Assembly (NCBI GenBank): GCA_903911165.1
Contig: CAIWCQ010000011.1
Span: 1 to 8,845 of the forward strand
Length of the DNA: 8,845 bases
DNA from: an uncultured Actinomycetes bacterium
GTDB lineage: Bacteria > Actinomycetota > Actinomycetes > Mycobacteriales > Mycobacteriaceae
Direction of reading: 5' to 3'
Numbering within the stretch: the stretch's first letter is position 1; each line of letters starts with the position of its first letter. The translations under genes were made by a program, and so were the position numbers. The notes beneath the pieces are model-generated. The model was given only the letters and a program-made list of their open reading frames with translations, searched no databases and was not told the DNA's origin. Below are positions 1 to 5,805 of the stretch, in pieces.

Positions 1-63
1 CATGCCTATGACGGCAAGACCGGTCGGGAGCTGTCGAAGTTCGTCGTCAACGGAATGGTGTGA
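1..63 (+). CDS. [NiFe] hydrogenase large subunit, C-terminal end (partial)
   Basis: Only the last 20 codons and the TGA stop are present, in frame 1; the rest lies to the left. The residues read H-AYDGKTGREL and end in NGMV. The motif HxxDGKTGxEL resembles the tail after the DPCxxCxxH motif of [NiFe]-hydrogenase large subunits, where a dedicated endopeptidase cuts after the His (or Arg) once nickel is inserted. The His codon at 1-3 would then be the last residue of the mature protein, and the 19 residues after it the cleaved extension. Identification rests mainly on context: the next gene, overlapping by 4 bases, is a hydrogenase maturation endopeptidase. The DPCxxC cysteines that would prove it are outside the window. 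The subgroup (2a Huc-like or 1h Hhy-like) cannot be fixed from this tail. Confidence 0.72.
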   Translation, partial: HAYDGKTGRELSKFVVNGMV

Positions 64-962
64 CGGAGCGGTCGCACCTGCTCGGAATGGATAGTTCAGC
101 GGACGAATCGGCTCTCGATCTCGAACCGCCCGGCTGCGCGGTTCTGGTGGTGGGGTGCGGCAACCTGCTGCGCGGCGACGACGGGGTAGGCCCCGTTCTC
201 ATCCGCCACCTCTGGGACCGCGGCGTGCCCGACGGCGCCCGACTGGTCGACGGCGGCACCGCCGGCATGGACGTCGGGTTCCAGATGCGCGGGGCGCAGC
301 GGGTGGTCATCGTCGACGCCTGTGTGAGTCAGGGTTCTGCTGGACAGACCGGGGGTTCTGATGGCGACGATGGCGCCGTCCCCGGAACGGTGTACCGGTT
401 GCCAGGGGAAGAGCTGACCGATCTTCCTCCGCTGCAGGGTCTGCACACGCATTCCTTCCGGTGGGATCACGCCATCCCGTTCGCCCGCTGGGCGCTGGGC
501 GACGCATGCCCCACCGACATCACGGTGTTCCTGATCGAGGTGGCCGCCATGGAGATGGGCGCAGAACTCTCCGATCCGGTCGCCGCGGCGATGGAGCAGG
601 TGATCGCCATGATCGAAGCCGATTTCCTGGCTCCGCTGCGCCCGCCGACCGCCGCGGAGGCCAGCGTGGAACTCAGTGAAGACGGTTACCTGCGGATGGC
701 GGCCGCGCTGGCCGCCGGGCGCTTCCCGTCCGATGCGCTGGCGGCGGTTCCGCGCGACGGCGAACTGTGGCTGTTCCCGCTGCGCGGGCCCAGCAGTGGC
801 GGTCTGCTGCTCAAACAGCGCAACCCGGCCGGCGACCGTGCCGTGCTGGTGCACGAGGTTCTCGATGACGGTTTCCGGGCGGGCGTCTATGCGGCATTCT
901 GGGACGATGAGCACAAGGCTCTCCGGATCCCACTTGCGCCCCCGGAGCCGTCGAGGCCGTGA
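60..962 (+). CDS. [NiFe] hydrogenase maturation endopeptidase with extra C-terminal domain
   Basis: Predicted peptidase (HybD/HyaD/HupD type, family M52) that removes the C-terminal extension of the hydrogenase large subunit in the cytoplasm after nickel insertion. Residues 27-190 form the protease domain. It shows the glycine-rich start GCGNLLRGDDGVGP (32-45), VIVDAC (83-88) and LHTHSF (128-133). By alignment with E. coli HybD (Glu16, Asp62, His93), the nickel-sensing residues should be Asp41, Asp86 and His129 or His131. The family is usually about 150-200 aa, but this protein has 300: residues 200-300 form a second region with ELWLFPLRG (about 236-244) and LLLKQRN, which I do not recognise. 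About 14 residues are inserted between Asp86 and PGTVYR. The GTG start at 60 shares GTGA with the large-subunit stop, as expected for a peptidase coupled to its substrate. The first 25 residues are unlike the family, so a later start is possible. Confidence 0.9.
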   Translation: MTERSHLLGMDSSADESALDLEPPGCAVLVVGCGNLLRGDDGVGPVLIRHLWDRGVPDGARLVDGGTAGMDVGFQMRGAQRVVIVDACVSQGSAGQTGGSDGDDGAVPGTVYRLPGEELTDLPPLQGLHTHSFRWDHAIPFARWALGDACPTDITVFLIEVAAMEMGAELSDPVAAAMEQVIAMIEADFLAPLRPPTAAEASVELSEDGYLRMAAALAAGRFPSDALAAVPRDGELWLFPLRGPSSGGLLLKQRNPAGDRAVLVHEVLDDGFRAGVYAAFWDDEHKALRIPLAPPEPSRP

Positions 963-1207
963 TGCCCATGGCTGACGAGCGCCGAACCGACCCCAAACGA
1001 ACGGCTACCGACCATGCACTAGACGTGCAGACGGTCGTTGTCGAGGAGTGCGGCCGATGGTTCGTCGAGATCATCGTGGTCTTCGCCGACGGAGTGGTCC
1101 GCAAGAGGATCCACAGCCATGCCACCCGGGCCCGCGCCGAACTAGCCGCCGATCTGATCCGCCGGGCCGCCGATCGCGATATCGGCAGCGGCCCGGTGCA
1201 CGGATGA
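962..1207 (+). CDS. Small hydrogenase-operon protein of unknown function
   Basis: About 81 aa, charged, with no signal peptide or membrane segment. The centre, VVVEECGRWFVEIIVVFADGVV, alternates hydrophobic residues like a beta hairpin. The C-terminal half (HATRARAELAADLIRRAADR) looks like one amphipathic helix, so a beta-beta-alpha fold is plausible. I do not recognise a family. The ATG at 962 sits in TGATG and shares its A with the upstream stop; GAGG at 953-956 gives a spacing of 5. GTG at 959 (GTGA overlap) and ATG at 968 are alternatives in the same frame. Third codon positions are G/C-rich and the gene is wedged between two clear hydrogenase accessory genes, so it is probably real. A role in assembly or as a small partner subunit is inference from position only. 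Confidence 0.75.
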   Translation: MPMADERRTDPKRTATDHALDVQTVVVEECGRWFVEIIVVFADGVVRKRIHSHATRARAELAADLIRRAADRDIGSGPVHG

Positions 1208-1237
1208 TGGGCGGCGATTCGTCATTGATAACGACAC

Positions 1238-1243
1238 AAGGAG
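1238..1243 (+). promoter_or_regulatory. Ribosome binding site AAGGAG for the TPR gene
   Basis: AAGGAG lies four bases before the GTG start at 1248. It is the only strong Shine-Dalgarno sequence inside the hydrogenase operon, and it falls at the only junction with a real gap (40 bases). It suggests that the TPR protein is translated by independent initiation, whereas the neighbouring genes rely on stop/start coupling. Confidence 0.8.
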
Positions 1244-1247
1244 AGCT

Positions 1248-2480
1248 GTGACCGACGTTCTGGATCCGGCGGTGCTGGCGGTTCGTCCGCAGCCGTTGGG
1301 TGCCTTTCCGCTGCCCCTGGGGTATCTGTTGATCCCGGCGTCACCGGATACCGAGGACGCCCGTGTCGCGCTGCTGTCCGGCCGGCTGCCCGACTGGCCG
1401 GACTCGCTGCGGGCCCACGAGCTGGCGCTGGCCGGCGATCGCGACGGCGCGCTGGCCGCGCTGCAGGGTGACGACCCGATCACTCGCTATAACCGCTTCG
1501 TCATGGACCCCGACGGCTCCGATCCGGCCGAGTTACGCTCGGACTTGGGTGAATTCGCCTGTCTGGTAGATGTGGTGCTGTTCGCCCTCGGCCGCAGCGA
1601 TACCGCGCCGGAACTCGGTGACGCGACCGGCGAACTGGCGTCGACCGTGCTGTCGGTGCAGGCCAGCGGTGCACTGCAGGACGGTGACGCCGAGGCGGCG
1701 ATGACCTTGCTGGACCGGGCCGCCGAGCAGGCCGCCGGTGTGTCCGAGCCGTTGCGCGGTGTGCTGCTCGGCGCGGCGGCCTCGATATGCGACGGACCCG
1801 ATGCGGTCACCCGATTCGAGGGTGCGTTGCGTGCTCTCGACGACGCCGAGGATCTGCGACTGGCCCGTGCGGAGATCCATCTGGCATTGGCGGGGCTGCT
1901 GCACGAACAGGCGATTGATCGCCCGGATCTGCTCAATCGCGCTGTGCCGCATTATCATTCGGCGCTGCAGCTGGTGTGGCGGGAGGAGGCGCCGCTACTG
2001 TGGGCCTCGGCGCACGCCAATCTCGCGGCGGCCTATCTGACCATGCCGATGACCGAGGCGTCCGGCCAGCTGCGACTGGGTGTGGCCGCGCAGTCGCTGC
2101 GCTCGGCGCTGAAGGTCTATACGCCCGAGGAATATCCGGAGGAGTGGGCCAGCGTGCAGCTGAACCTGGCCAACTCGCTGGTCTACACCCCGTCGAGCCA
2201 TCAGGGGGACAACCTGGTGGAGGCGGTCAACCTCTACGAGGCGGTGCTGGCCGCCCGCGACCGCGACACCGATCCGCTGGGCCGCGCGCGGGTTCTGGCC
2301 AACCAGGGCAACGTGCTGGCCCATCTCGCCGACTTCGATCAGGCCAAGGCCAAACTGTACGAGGCGCGCTTTTTGTTCGAGGAACTCGGCGATCACGACT
2401 CGATGCGCGCGGTGCGCGGTGTGCTCGACGAGATCTCCCGCCAGCAGGCGCTCGACCGGACCGACGCGGATGGACAGTGA
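1248..2480 (+). CDS. Tetratricopeptide-repeat protein of the hydrogenase operon
   Basis: 410 aa, cytoplasmic (no signal peptide or membrane span). Residues 1-110 are a non-repeat N-terminal region with a proline-rich stretch (13-30) and a helical part around 54-72. From about 130 to 400 the protein is almost wholly helical, with repeats carrying the TPR spacing of small and large residues: examples are AMTLLDRAAEQA (151-162), AVPHYHSALQLV (232-243), ASAHANLAAAYL (253-264), ASVQLNLANSLV (301-312), AVNLYEAVLAA (326-336) and ANQGNVLAHLADFDQAKAKLYEA (351-373). The paired pattern EEW/ASVQLNLANSL is typical of TPR solenoids. TPR proteins bind peptides or partner proteins and have no catalysis of their own, so a chaperone or scaffold role in hydrogenase assembly is an inference from the operon. 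The GTG start is fixed by AAGGAG at 1238-1243; the stop overlaps the next start in TGATG. Confidence 0.85.
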   Translation: MTDVLDPAVLAVRPQPLGAFPLPLGYLLIPASPDTEDARVALLSGRLPDWPDSLRAHELALAGDRDGALAALQGDDPITRYNRFVMDPDGSDPAELRSDLGEFACLVDVVLFALGRSDTAPELGDATGELASTVLSVQASGALQDGDAEAAMTLLDRAAEQAAGVSEPLRGVLLGAAASICDGPDAVTRFEGALRALDDAEDLRLARAEIHLALAGLLHEQAIDRPDLLNRAVPHYHSALQLVWREEAPLLWASAHANLAAAYLTMPMTEASGQLRLGVAAQSLRSALKVYTPEEYPEEWASVQLNLANSLVYTPSSHQGDNLVEAVNLYEAVLAARDRDTDPLGRARVLANQGNVLAHLADFDQAKAKLYEARFLFEELGDHDSMRAVRGVLDEISRQQALDRTDADGQ

Positions 2481-3364
2481 TGGGTAAAGACGACGACATG
2501 AGCGAACCGACGTTCGATGATCTCGCCAAACGGGTCGATGATGCGGTCAGCGCACTCGAGGATCTCGAACCGGCGGCGCGCAAGGTCGCCGAGGAGTTGC
2601 AGGGAGCTGTCGAGGCCATCCACAAAGCCGGACTGGTGAGCATCGTGCGCCGATTGCGCGCCGAGGACGCCACCCGCCCAGCGCTGTTCGAACTCGCCGC
2701 CGACCCTGCCGTCCACCTGCTGCTGTCGCTGCACGGGATCGTGCGCCCGGATCCGGTTACGCATGCCAACCAGGTACTCGAGTCGGTGCGCCCGCAACTG
2801 CACAGCCACGGTGGCGACGTCTCGCTGGTGCGGGTGGAGGACGGAACGGCCTTCGTTCGACTCGAGGGCGCGTGCAACGGATGTTCGATGTCGTCGGTGA
2901 CGCTGCGCAACCTGGTCGAGGAGGCTCTGGTGGCCGAGGTTCCGGCCGTCACCGCCGTCGAGGTGGTGGCCGACCAGCCCAGTCCCACGCTGATCCCGCT
3001 GGAGTCGCTGCGCATCGGCAGGGATCCGGCCAGTGAGGGGTGGGCGAAGGTGGGACCGGCCGTCGGCATCGCTGTCGATGACCTCACCGCGGTGTCCCTT
3101 GCGGGTGATGGTGGCCAGCCGACCGATGTGCTGATCGTCAATGTCGGCCAGCGGCTTTCGGCCTACCGCAACGAATGCGCGCACGAGGCGCTGCCGCTGA
3201 CCGACGCGATGCTCGACCTGAGTAACGGCACGCTGACCTGTCCGTGGCACGGATTCTGTTTCGACGCGAGCTCGGGGGAGTGCCTCAGCGCGCCGGGCGC
3301 CCAGTTGGAACAGTTGCCGCTGCGGATCGATGACGGTGACGTCTGGGTGCGTGTTGGGCAATGA
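2480..3364 (+). CDS. Nfu (NifU C-terminal)-Rieske fusion iron-sulphur protein
   Basis: 294 aa from the ATG at 2480. Residues 1-60 are a charged helix, probably a coiled coil. Residues 95-165 match the Nfu domain: VRPQLHSHGGDVSLV (103-117), then CNGC with Cys132 and Cys135, which in this family bridge a [4Fe-4S] cluster in a dimer. Residues 170-294 match a ferredoxin-like Rieske domain: CAH (Cys233, His235) and CPWH (Cys254, His257), the four ligands of a [2Fe-2S] cluster. No Tat or Sec signal or membrane anchor is seen, so it should act in the cytoplasm or at the membrane's inner face. Proteins of this type occur in actinobacterial high-affinity hydrogenase loci (HucE/HhyE in M. smegmatis), where they are proposed to pass electrons from the hydrogenase or to supply clusters. 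The start lies in GTGATG over the TPR stop; GTG 2477 and ATG 2498 are alternatives. Confidence 0.9.
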   Translation: MGKDDDMSEPTFDDLAKRVDDAVSALEDLEPAARKVAEELQGAVEAIHKAGLVSIVRRLRAEDATRPALFELAADPAVHLLLSLHGIVRPDPVTHANQVLESVRPQLHSHGGDVSLVRVEDGTAFVRLEGACNGCSMSSVTLRNLVEEALVAEVPAVTAVEVVADQPSPTLIPLESLRIGRDPASEGWAKVGPAVGIAVDDLTAVSLAGDGGQPTDVLIVNVGQRLSAYRNECAHEALPLTDAMLDLSNGTLTCPWHGFCFDASSGECLSAPGAQLEQLPLRIDDGDVWVRVGQ

Positions 3365-3408
3365 TGTCCGCAGTGACGTGCCCGTCCGCGAGGACACCCA
3401 TCCGATGA
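3361..3408 (+). CDS. Possible 15-codon coupling mini-ORF between the Rieske and NHL genes
   Basis: ATG at 3361 overlaps the Nfu-Rieske stop as ATGA (3361-3364). The frame runs 15 codons (MMSAVTCPSARTPIR) and stops at TGA 3406-3408, which again overlaps the NHL-gene ATG at 3405 as ATGA (3405-3408). Both ends therefore have the canonical 4-base coupling overlap, in a third frame distinct from both neighbours. The peptide itself has no recognisable feature. It may exist only to carry terminating ribosomes across the 40-base gap, or it may be chance; there is no ribosome profiling or conservation evidence here. Confidence 0.35.
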   Translation: MMSAVTCPSARTPIR

Positions 3409-4616
3409 GCCGATACACCGTCCGGCACAACATCAGCGGAGTCGGTACCCGGCCCGATGTGGTTCCGGAGGTGGATCTGCGCGACGGCTGGCGACCGCAG
3501 GTGTGGCTGGGCGCGCCCGCGCCCGGCGGACTGGCCCTGCCGGCCGCAAGTCCGTCGATGGCGTGGATGTACTCACCGCGCGGGGTGTGCTTGAGCATTA
3601 CGGGGGGCGACGACCACGTGGTGGTGGCCGACTCCGGCAATCACCGGGTGCTGATCTGGCACGGGATTCCCAGCGCCGACGAGCAACCCGCCGACGTGGT
3701 GCTCGGCCAGCCCGACGGTGAGACCGAGGGCCCAGCGGCGGGCGGGAGCGGCCCCGAACGCGGGATGCACCTACCGACCGGGGTGCTCATCCATGACGGT
3801 CGGCTGGTCGTTGCGGACGCTTGGCATCACCGCATCCTGGTGTGGAACACCGTGCCGCAAACCAGCGACACCGCACCCGACATCGTCATCGGCCAGTCCG
3901 ACTTCGTTTCGGTCGAGCCCAACCGCGGCGGCGGGTGCTCGGCGTCGAGCATGTATTGGCCGTTCGGTATCGCCGTGGTCGATTCGTCGTTTTGGGTCGC
4001 CGACACCGGAAACCGCCGGGTTCTCGGCTGGCGCAATGGGATTCCCGACGCGAACCAACCCGCCGACGTCATCCTGGGCCAGCCGGACGGGTCGTCGAAC
4101 TCGGAGAACCGCGGCGGCGACGCCGGGCCGGCCAGCTTCCGCTGGGCGCACGACATCGCCGGGAATGAGGATGTGCTGCTGATCGCCGACGCTGGCGATC
4201 ACCGGGTGCTGGGCTGGTCTGGCCACCCCGCCGTCGATCGCGACGCCGACCTCGTCATCGGTCAAGCGGACTTCGCCGGTTCCGAGGAATGGCCCTACGG
4301 CCCGCACACGAACGATCGGTTCCGGTTCCCGTACGCGATCTCCCTCGACGGGCAGCGGTTGGCGATGGCCGACACCGCCAACAACCGCGTCCTGCTCTGG
4401 GATGGCGTGCCCGACGGCCCCATCTGCCGCGGTGCCGACCATGTACTGGCACAACCGGATTTCGCGTCCAACGGCGAGAACCGGTGGACCTCAGTGCAGC
4501 ACGACACCCTGTGCTGGCCCTACGGGCTATCGCTGCGCGGCGACGCATTGGCCGTGGCCGACTCCGGCAACAACCGGGTCATGCTGTGGCGACGGACCGG
4601 TGCGGGTGCGTCATGA
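3405..4616 (+). CDS. NHL-repeat six-bladed beta-propeller protein
   Basis: 403 aa from ATG 3405. Six copies of the NHL core (hydrophobic-ADxxNxRVLxW) lie at residues 74-85, 136-147, 198-209, 260-271, 321-332 and 384-395: ADSGNHRVLIW, ADAWHHRILVW, ADTGNRRVLGW, ADAGDHRVLGW, ADTANNRVLLW and ADSGNNRVMLW. The step is 61-63 residues, long for NHL blades; the extra length holds a second repeated motif, GQPDF or a variant, just before the next blade. Six blades should close one propeller. No signal peptide is visible, so it is probably cytoplasmic. Propellers of this kind bind protein or ligand partners; a role in hydrogenase assembly or docking is inferred from position. The frame opens at ATG 3330 inside the Rieske gene. 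I chose 3405 because the residues before it look non-native, GAGG lies 11 bases upstream, and it takes part in an ATGA overlap. GTG 3378 is an alternative. Confidence 0.88.
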   Translation: MSRYTVRHNISGVGTRPDVVPEVDLRDGWRPQVWLGAPAPGGLALPAASPSMAWMYSPRGVCLSITGGDDHVVVADSGNHRVLIWHGIPSADEQPADVVLGQPDGETEGPAAGGSGPERGMHLPTGVLIHDGRLVVADAWHHRILVWNTVPQTSDTAPDIVIGQSDFVSVEPNRGGGCSASSMYWPFGIAVVDSSFWVADTGNRRVLGWRNGIPDANQPADVILGQPDGSSNSENRGGDAGPASFRWAHDIAGNEDVLLIADAGDHRVLGWSGHPAVDRDADLVIGQADFAGSEEWPYGPHTNDRFRFPYAISLDGQRLAMADTANNRVLLWDGVPDGPICRGADHVLAQPDFASNGENRWTSVQHDTLCWPYGLSLRGDALAVADSGNNRVMLWRRTGAGAS

Positions 4617-5455
4617 GGCCCCGGATCGTACAGACCGATGAGCAGATCGGTTTCTACTGGGCCACCCCCTCCGGCGCGCCGACGCTACTGCAGTCGTTGG
4701 TGGTTGACGACGAGGAACCTGATCGTCTGGTCGCCACTCACCTCGAAGCCCTCGACGACGCACTGATCATCGCCGCCGGAAGGTTCGGCGAGATCCTCGG
4801 CGGCGGCCGCGGGCCGCGGGATTCAGTCGAACGCGACGAACTTCTGGAACTACACCGGACCCTGGACCGGTTGTGTTTCGAGTATGCCGCCGCGCTGGAA
4901 ACCACTGGACTGAGCGCCGACCTGCGGGCCGGCAAGATTATCGGCACTGCGACACTGTTCTCTATTCTGGCCCGCCAGCCGCTCGGACTGCTCGGACCGG
5001 CGCCACTGGACGGCGAGTTGGACGACCCGGCCGTGGGGGTGGTCGGCGGATACGGCGAGATGCACCAGGTCGATGCCGACAGACCCTGGAAAGGCGGCCG
5101 CTGGGTGGTGAGAACCGAAGCTGGCGAACGCTTTCCACTGACCCTGTCGATGATGATGTTCGACAGCTCCGGGGTGAACAAGGAAGCCGCCCGCAAGGAG
5201 CATCGCGATGCTTTACAGGCGGTGGTGACAGGAGCACGATCACCGGATGCCGACCCGATGACCGTCGCGTGCGCTCTGGACTGGCTGCTTTACGACTGGC
5301 TGATGGCGCACCGGGACGGCCCGGATAGCGCCGAGATCGTCTTCCCCAAAGGCTACGAGGGCGAGGCGGCGCTGGTGGTCACCGCGGCTGCTGCCTCGGT
5401 GGCCGCACGTGCGACATTCGACCCCGGGCTGGTGCTCACCGGATTTCGGAACTAG
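4613..5455 (+). CDS. Hydrogenase-operon protein of unknown function, 280 aa
   Basis: The start overlaps the propeller-gene stop as ATGA (4613-4616), so it belongs to the same transcript and is the last gene of the operon. It is a soluble, acidic, mixed alpha/beta protein with no signal peptide and no convincing membrane span; residues 250-266 are alanine-rich but short. I do not recognise a family and see no metal-binding motif: there are only two cysteines (88 and 220) and no CxxC. Features worth matching are LFSILARQPLGLLGP (115-129), a glycine-rich VGVVGGYGEMHQVD (141-154), LTLSMMMFDSSGVNKEAARKEHRDAL (177-201) and LDWLLYDWLMAHRDGP (222-237). G/C bias at third codon positions and the tight overlap support a real gene. 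Its position suggests a hydrogenase accessory factor, by inference only. Confidence 0.8.
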   Translation: MRPRIVQTDEQIGFYWATPSGAPTLLQSLVVDDEEPDRLVATHLEALDDALIIAAGRFGEILGGGRGPRDSVERDELLELHRTLDRLCFEYAAALETTGLSADLRAGKIIGTATLFSILARQPLGLLGPAPLDGELDDPAVGVVGGYGEMHQVDADRPWKGGRWVVRTEAGERFPLTLSMMMFDSSGVNKEAARKEHRDALQAVVTGARSPDADPMTVACALDWLLYDWLMAHRDGPDSAEIVFPKGYEGEAALVVTAAAASVAARATFDPGLVLTGFRN

Positions 5456-5469
5456 TGGCAGGGCACATG

Positions 5470-5494
5470 TCGATCTCGGGTGTGATCGAACCCG
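5470..5494 (+). terminator. Weak hairpin after the hydrogenase operon
   Basis: TCGATC (5470-5475) and GATCGA (5484-5489) form a 6-bp perfect stem with an 8-base loop. An overlapping alternative pairs CGGGT (5477-5481) with ACCCG (5490-5494). It begins 15 bases after the last operon stop. There is no T-tract, as is common for mycobacterial terminators, so the call is weak. Confidence 0.25.
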
Positions 5495-5592
5495 CCAAGT
5501 TCTTCGGTGATGCGGCGAATCAAGAATCAGATTGAATTGACCCGCGACGAGTGACTCCTGACTAGTTCGAAGGTAACCGCGACGAGATGACG

Positions 5593-5608
5593 GCCGTTCC
5601 CGGACGGC
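5593..5608. terminator. Short GC hairpin, possible terminator
   Basis: GCCGT (5593-5597) and ACGGC (5604-5608) form a 5-bp stem around a 6-base loop, just left of repeat copy A. No T-tract follows on either strand. It is positioned to end either converging transcript, but it is short enough to be chance in GC-rich DNA. Confidence 0.2.
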
Positions 5609-5610
5609 AA

Positions 5611-5682
5611 TGTGACACAGACATGACACATAAGCGGTAATTCGCCCGGCCGTTTGTGGGTTGAAACCCGAGTTCAGCGAGT
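5611..5682 (+). repeat. Dispersed repeat, copy A
   Basis: These 72 bases align without gaps to 6551-6622 (offset exactly 940). By hand count about 60 of 72 positions match. The strongest core is AAACCCGAGTTCAGCGAGT, identical in both, preceded by CGCCCGGC and GTTTGTG. The left part begins TGACACA and carries a GACAC motif. Similarity drops sharply after position 5682. Copy A lies 156 bases beyond the hydrogenase operon and 41 bases before the tRNA fragment. There is no terminal inverted repeat or coding potential, so it may be a non-autonomous mobile repeat or a conserved untranslated element. Confidence 0.75.
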
Positions 5683-5723
5683 TAGCGCGGTGTCGGCTGA
5701 GCTGGGAAAACGTTGTGCCTCGT

Positions 5724-5770
5724 GCTTCACACGCGGAAGGTCGCTGGTTCGATCCCAGCCGGGACCACCA
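5724..5770 (+). pseudogene. 3' half of a tRNA gene (Val-CAC type), probable attachment-site remnant
   Basis: Read on the plus strand, the T arm is perfect: stem GCTGG (5743-5747), loop TTCGATC (5748-5754), stem CCAGC (5755-5759). Then come the acceptor 3' strand CGGGACC (5760-5766), discriminator A and encoded CCA (5768-5770). The variable loop AGGTC (5738-5742) is of class I size. Counting back places T33 at 5727 and the anticodon CAC (valine) at 5728-5730, followed by GCGGA as the 3' anticodon stem. The 5' anticodon stem (CGTGC, not the expected TCCGC), the D arm and the 5' acceptor strand GGTCCCG are absent. The match therefore begins at about 5724, in the anticodon arm. A tRNA 3' half from the anticodon loop to CCA is the usual core of a tyrosine-integrase attachment site. 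Confidence 0.75.
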
Positions 5771-5805
5771 CAAACCTGCTGCTAGAAGCTAGTTTCGCGA
5801 AATAC

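Noticed and set aside
96..914. Long minus-strand frame opposite the hydrogenase peptidase
   Set aside because: It mirrors a gene with clear M52 motifs; it has no ribosome binding site or recognisable motif and arises from high GC content.
1976..2479. Upstream extension of the Nfu-Rieske frame into the TPR gene
   Set aside because: These residues are Gly/Arg/Ala-rich frame-shadow sequence inside the TPR gene; real similarity begins after ATG 2480.
2393..3640. Long minus-strand frame opposite the Nfu-Rieske gene
   Set aside because: The plus strand carries intact cluster ligands and operon overlaps; the minus product is low-complexity and unrecognisable.
5695..5770. A complete tRNA gene
   Set aside because: The T arm and acceptor 3' strand are perfect, but no GGTCCCG 5' strand or D arm exists in the 80 bases upstream and the anticodon stem has two mismatches.
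5240..5773. Minus-strand frame beginning WWSRLGSNQRPSACEAR
   Set aside because: The first residues are the antisense translation of the tRNA 3' half, a well-known source of spurious proteins, and the rest is antisense to the 280-aa gene.
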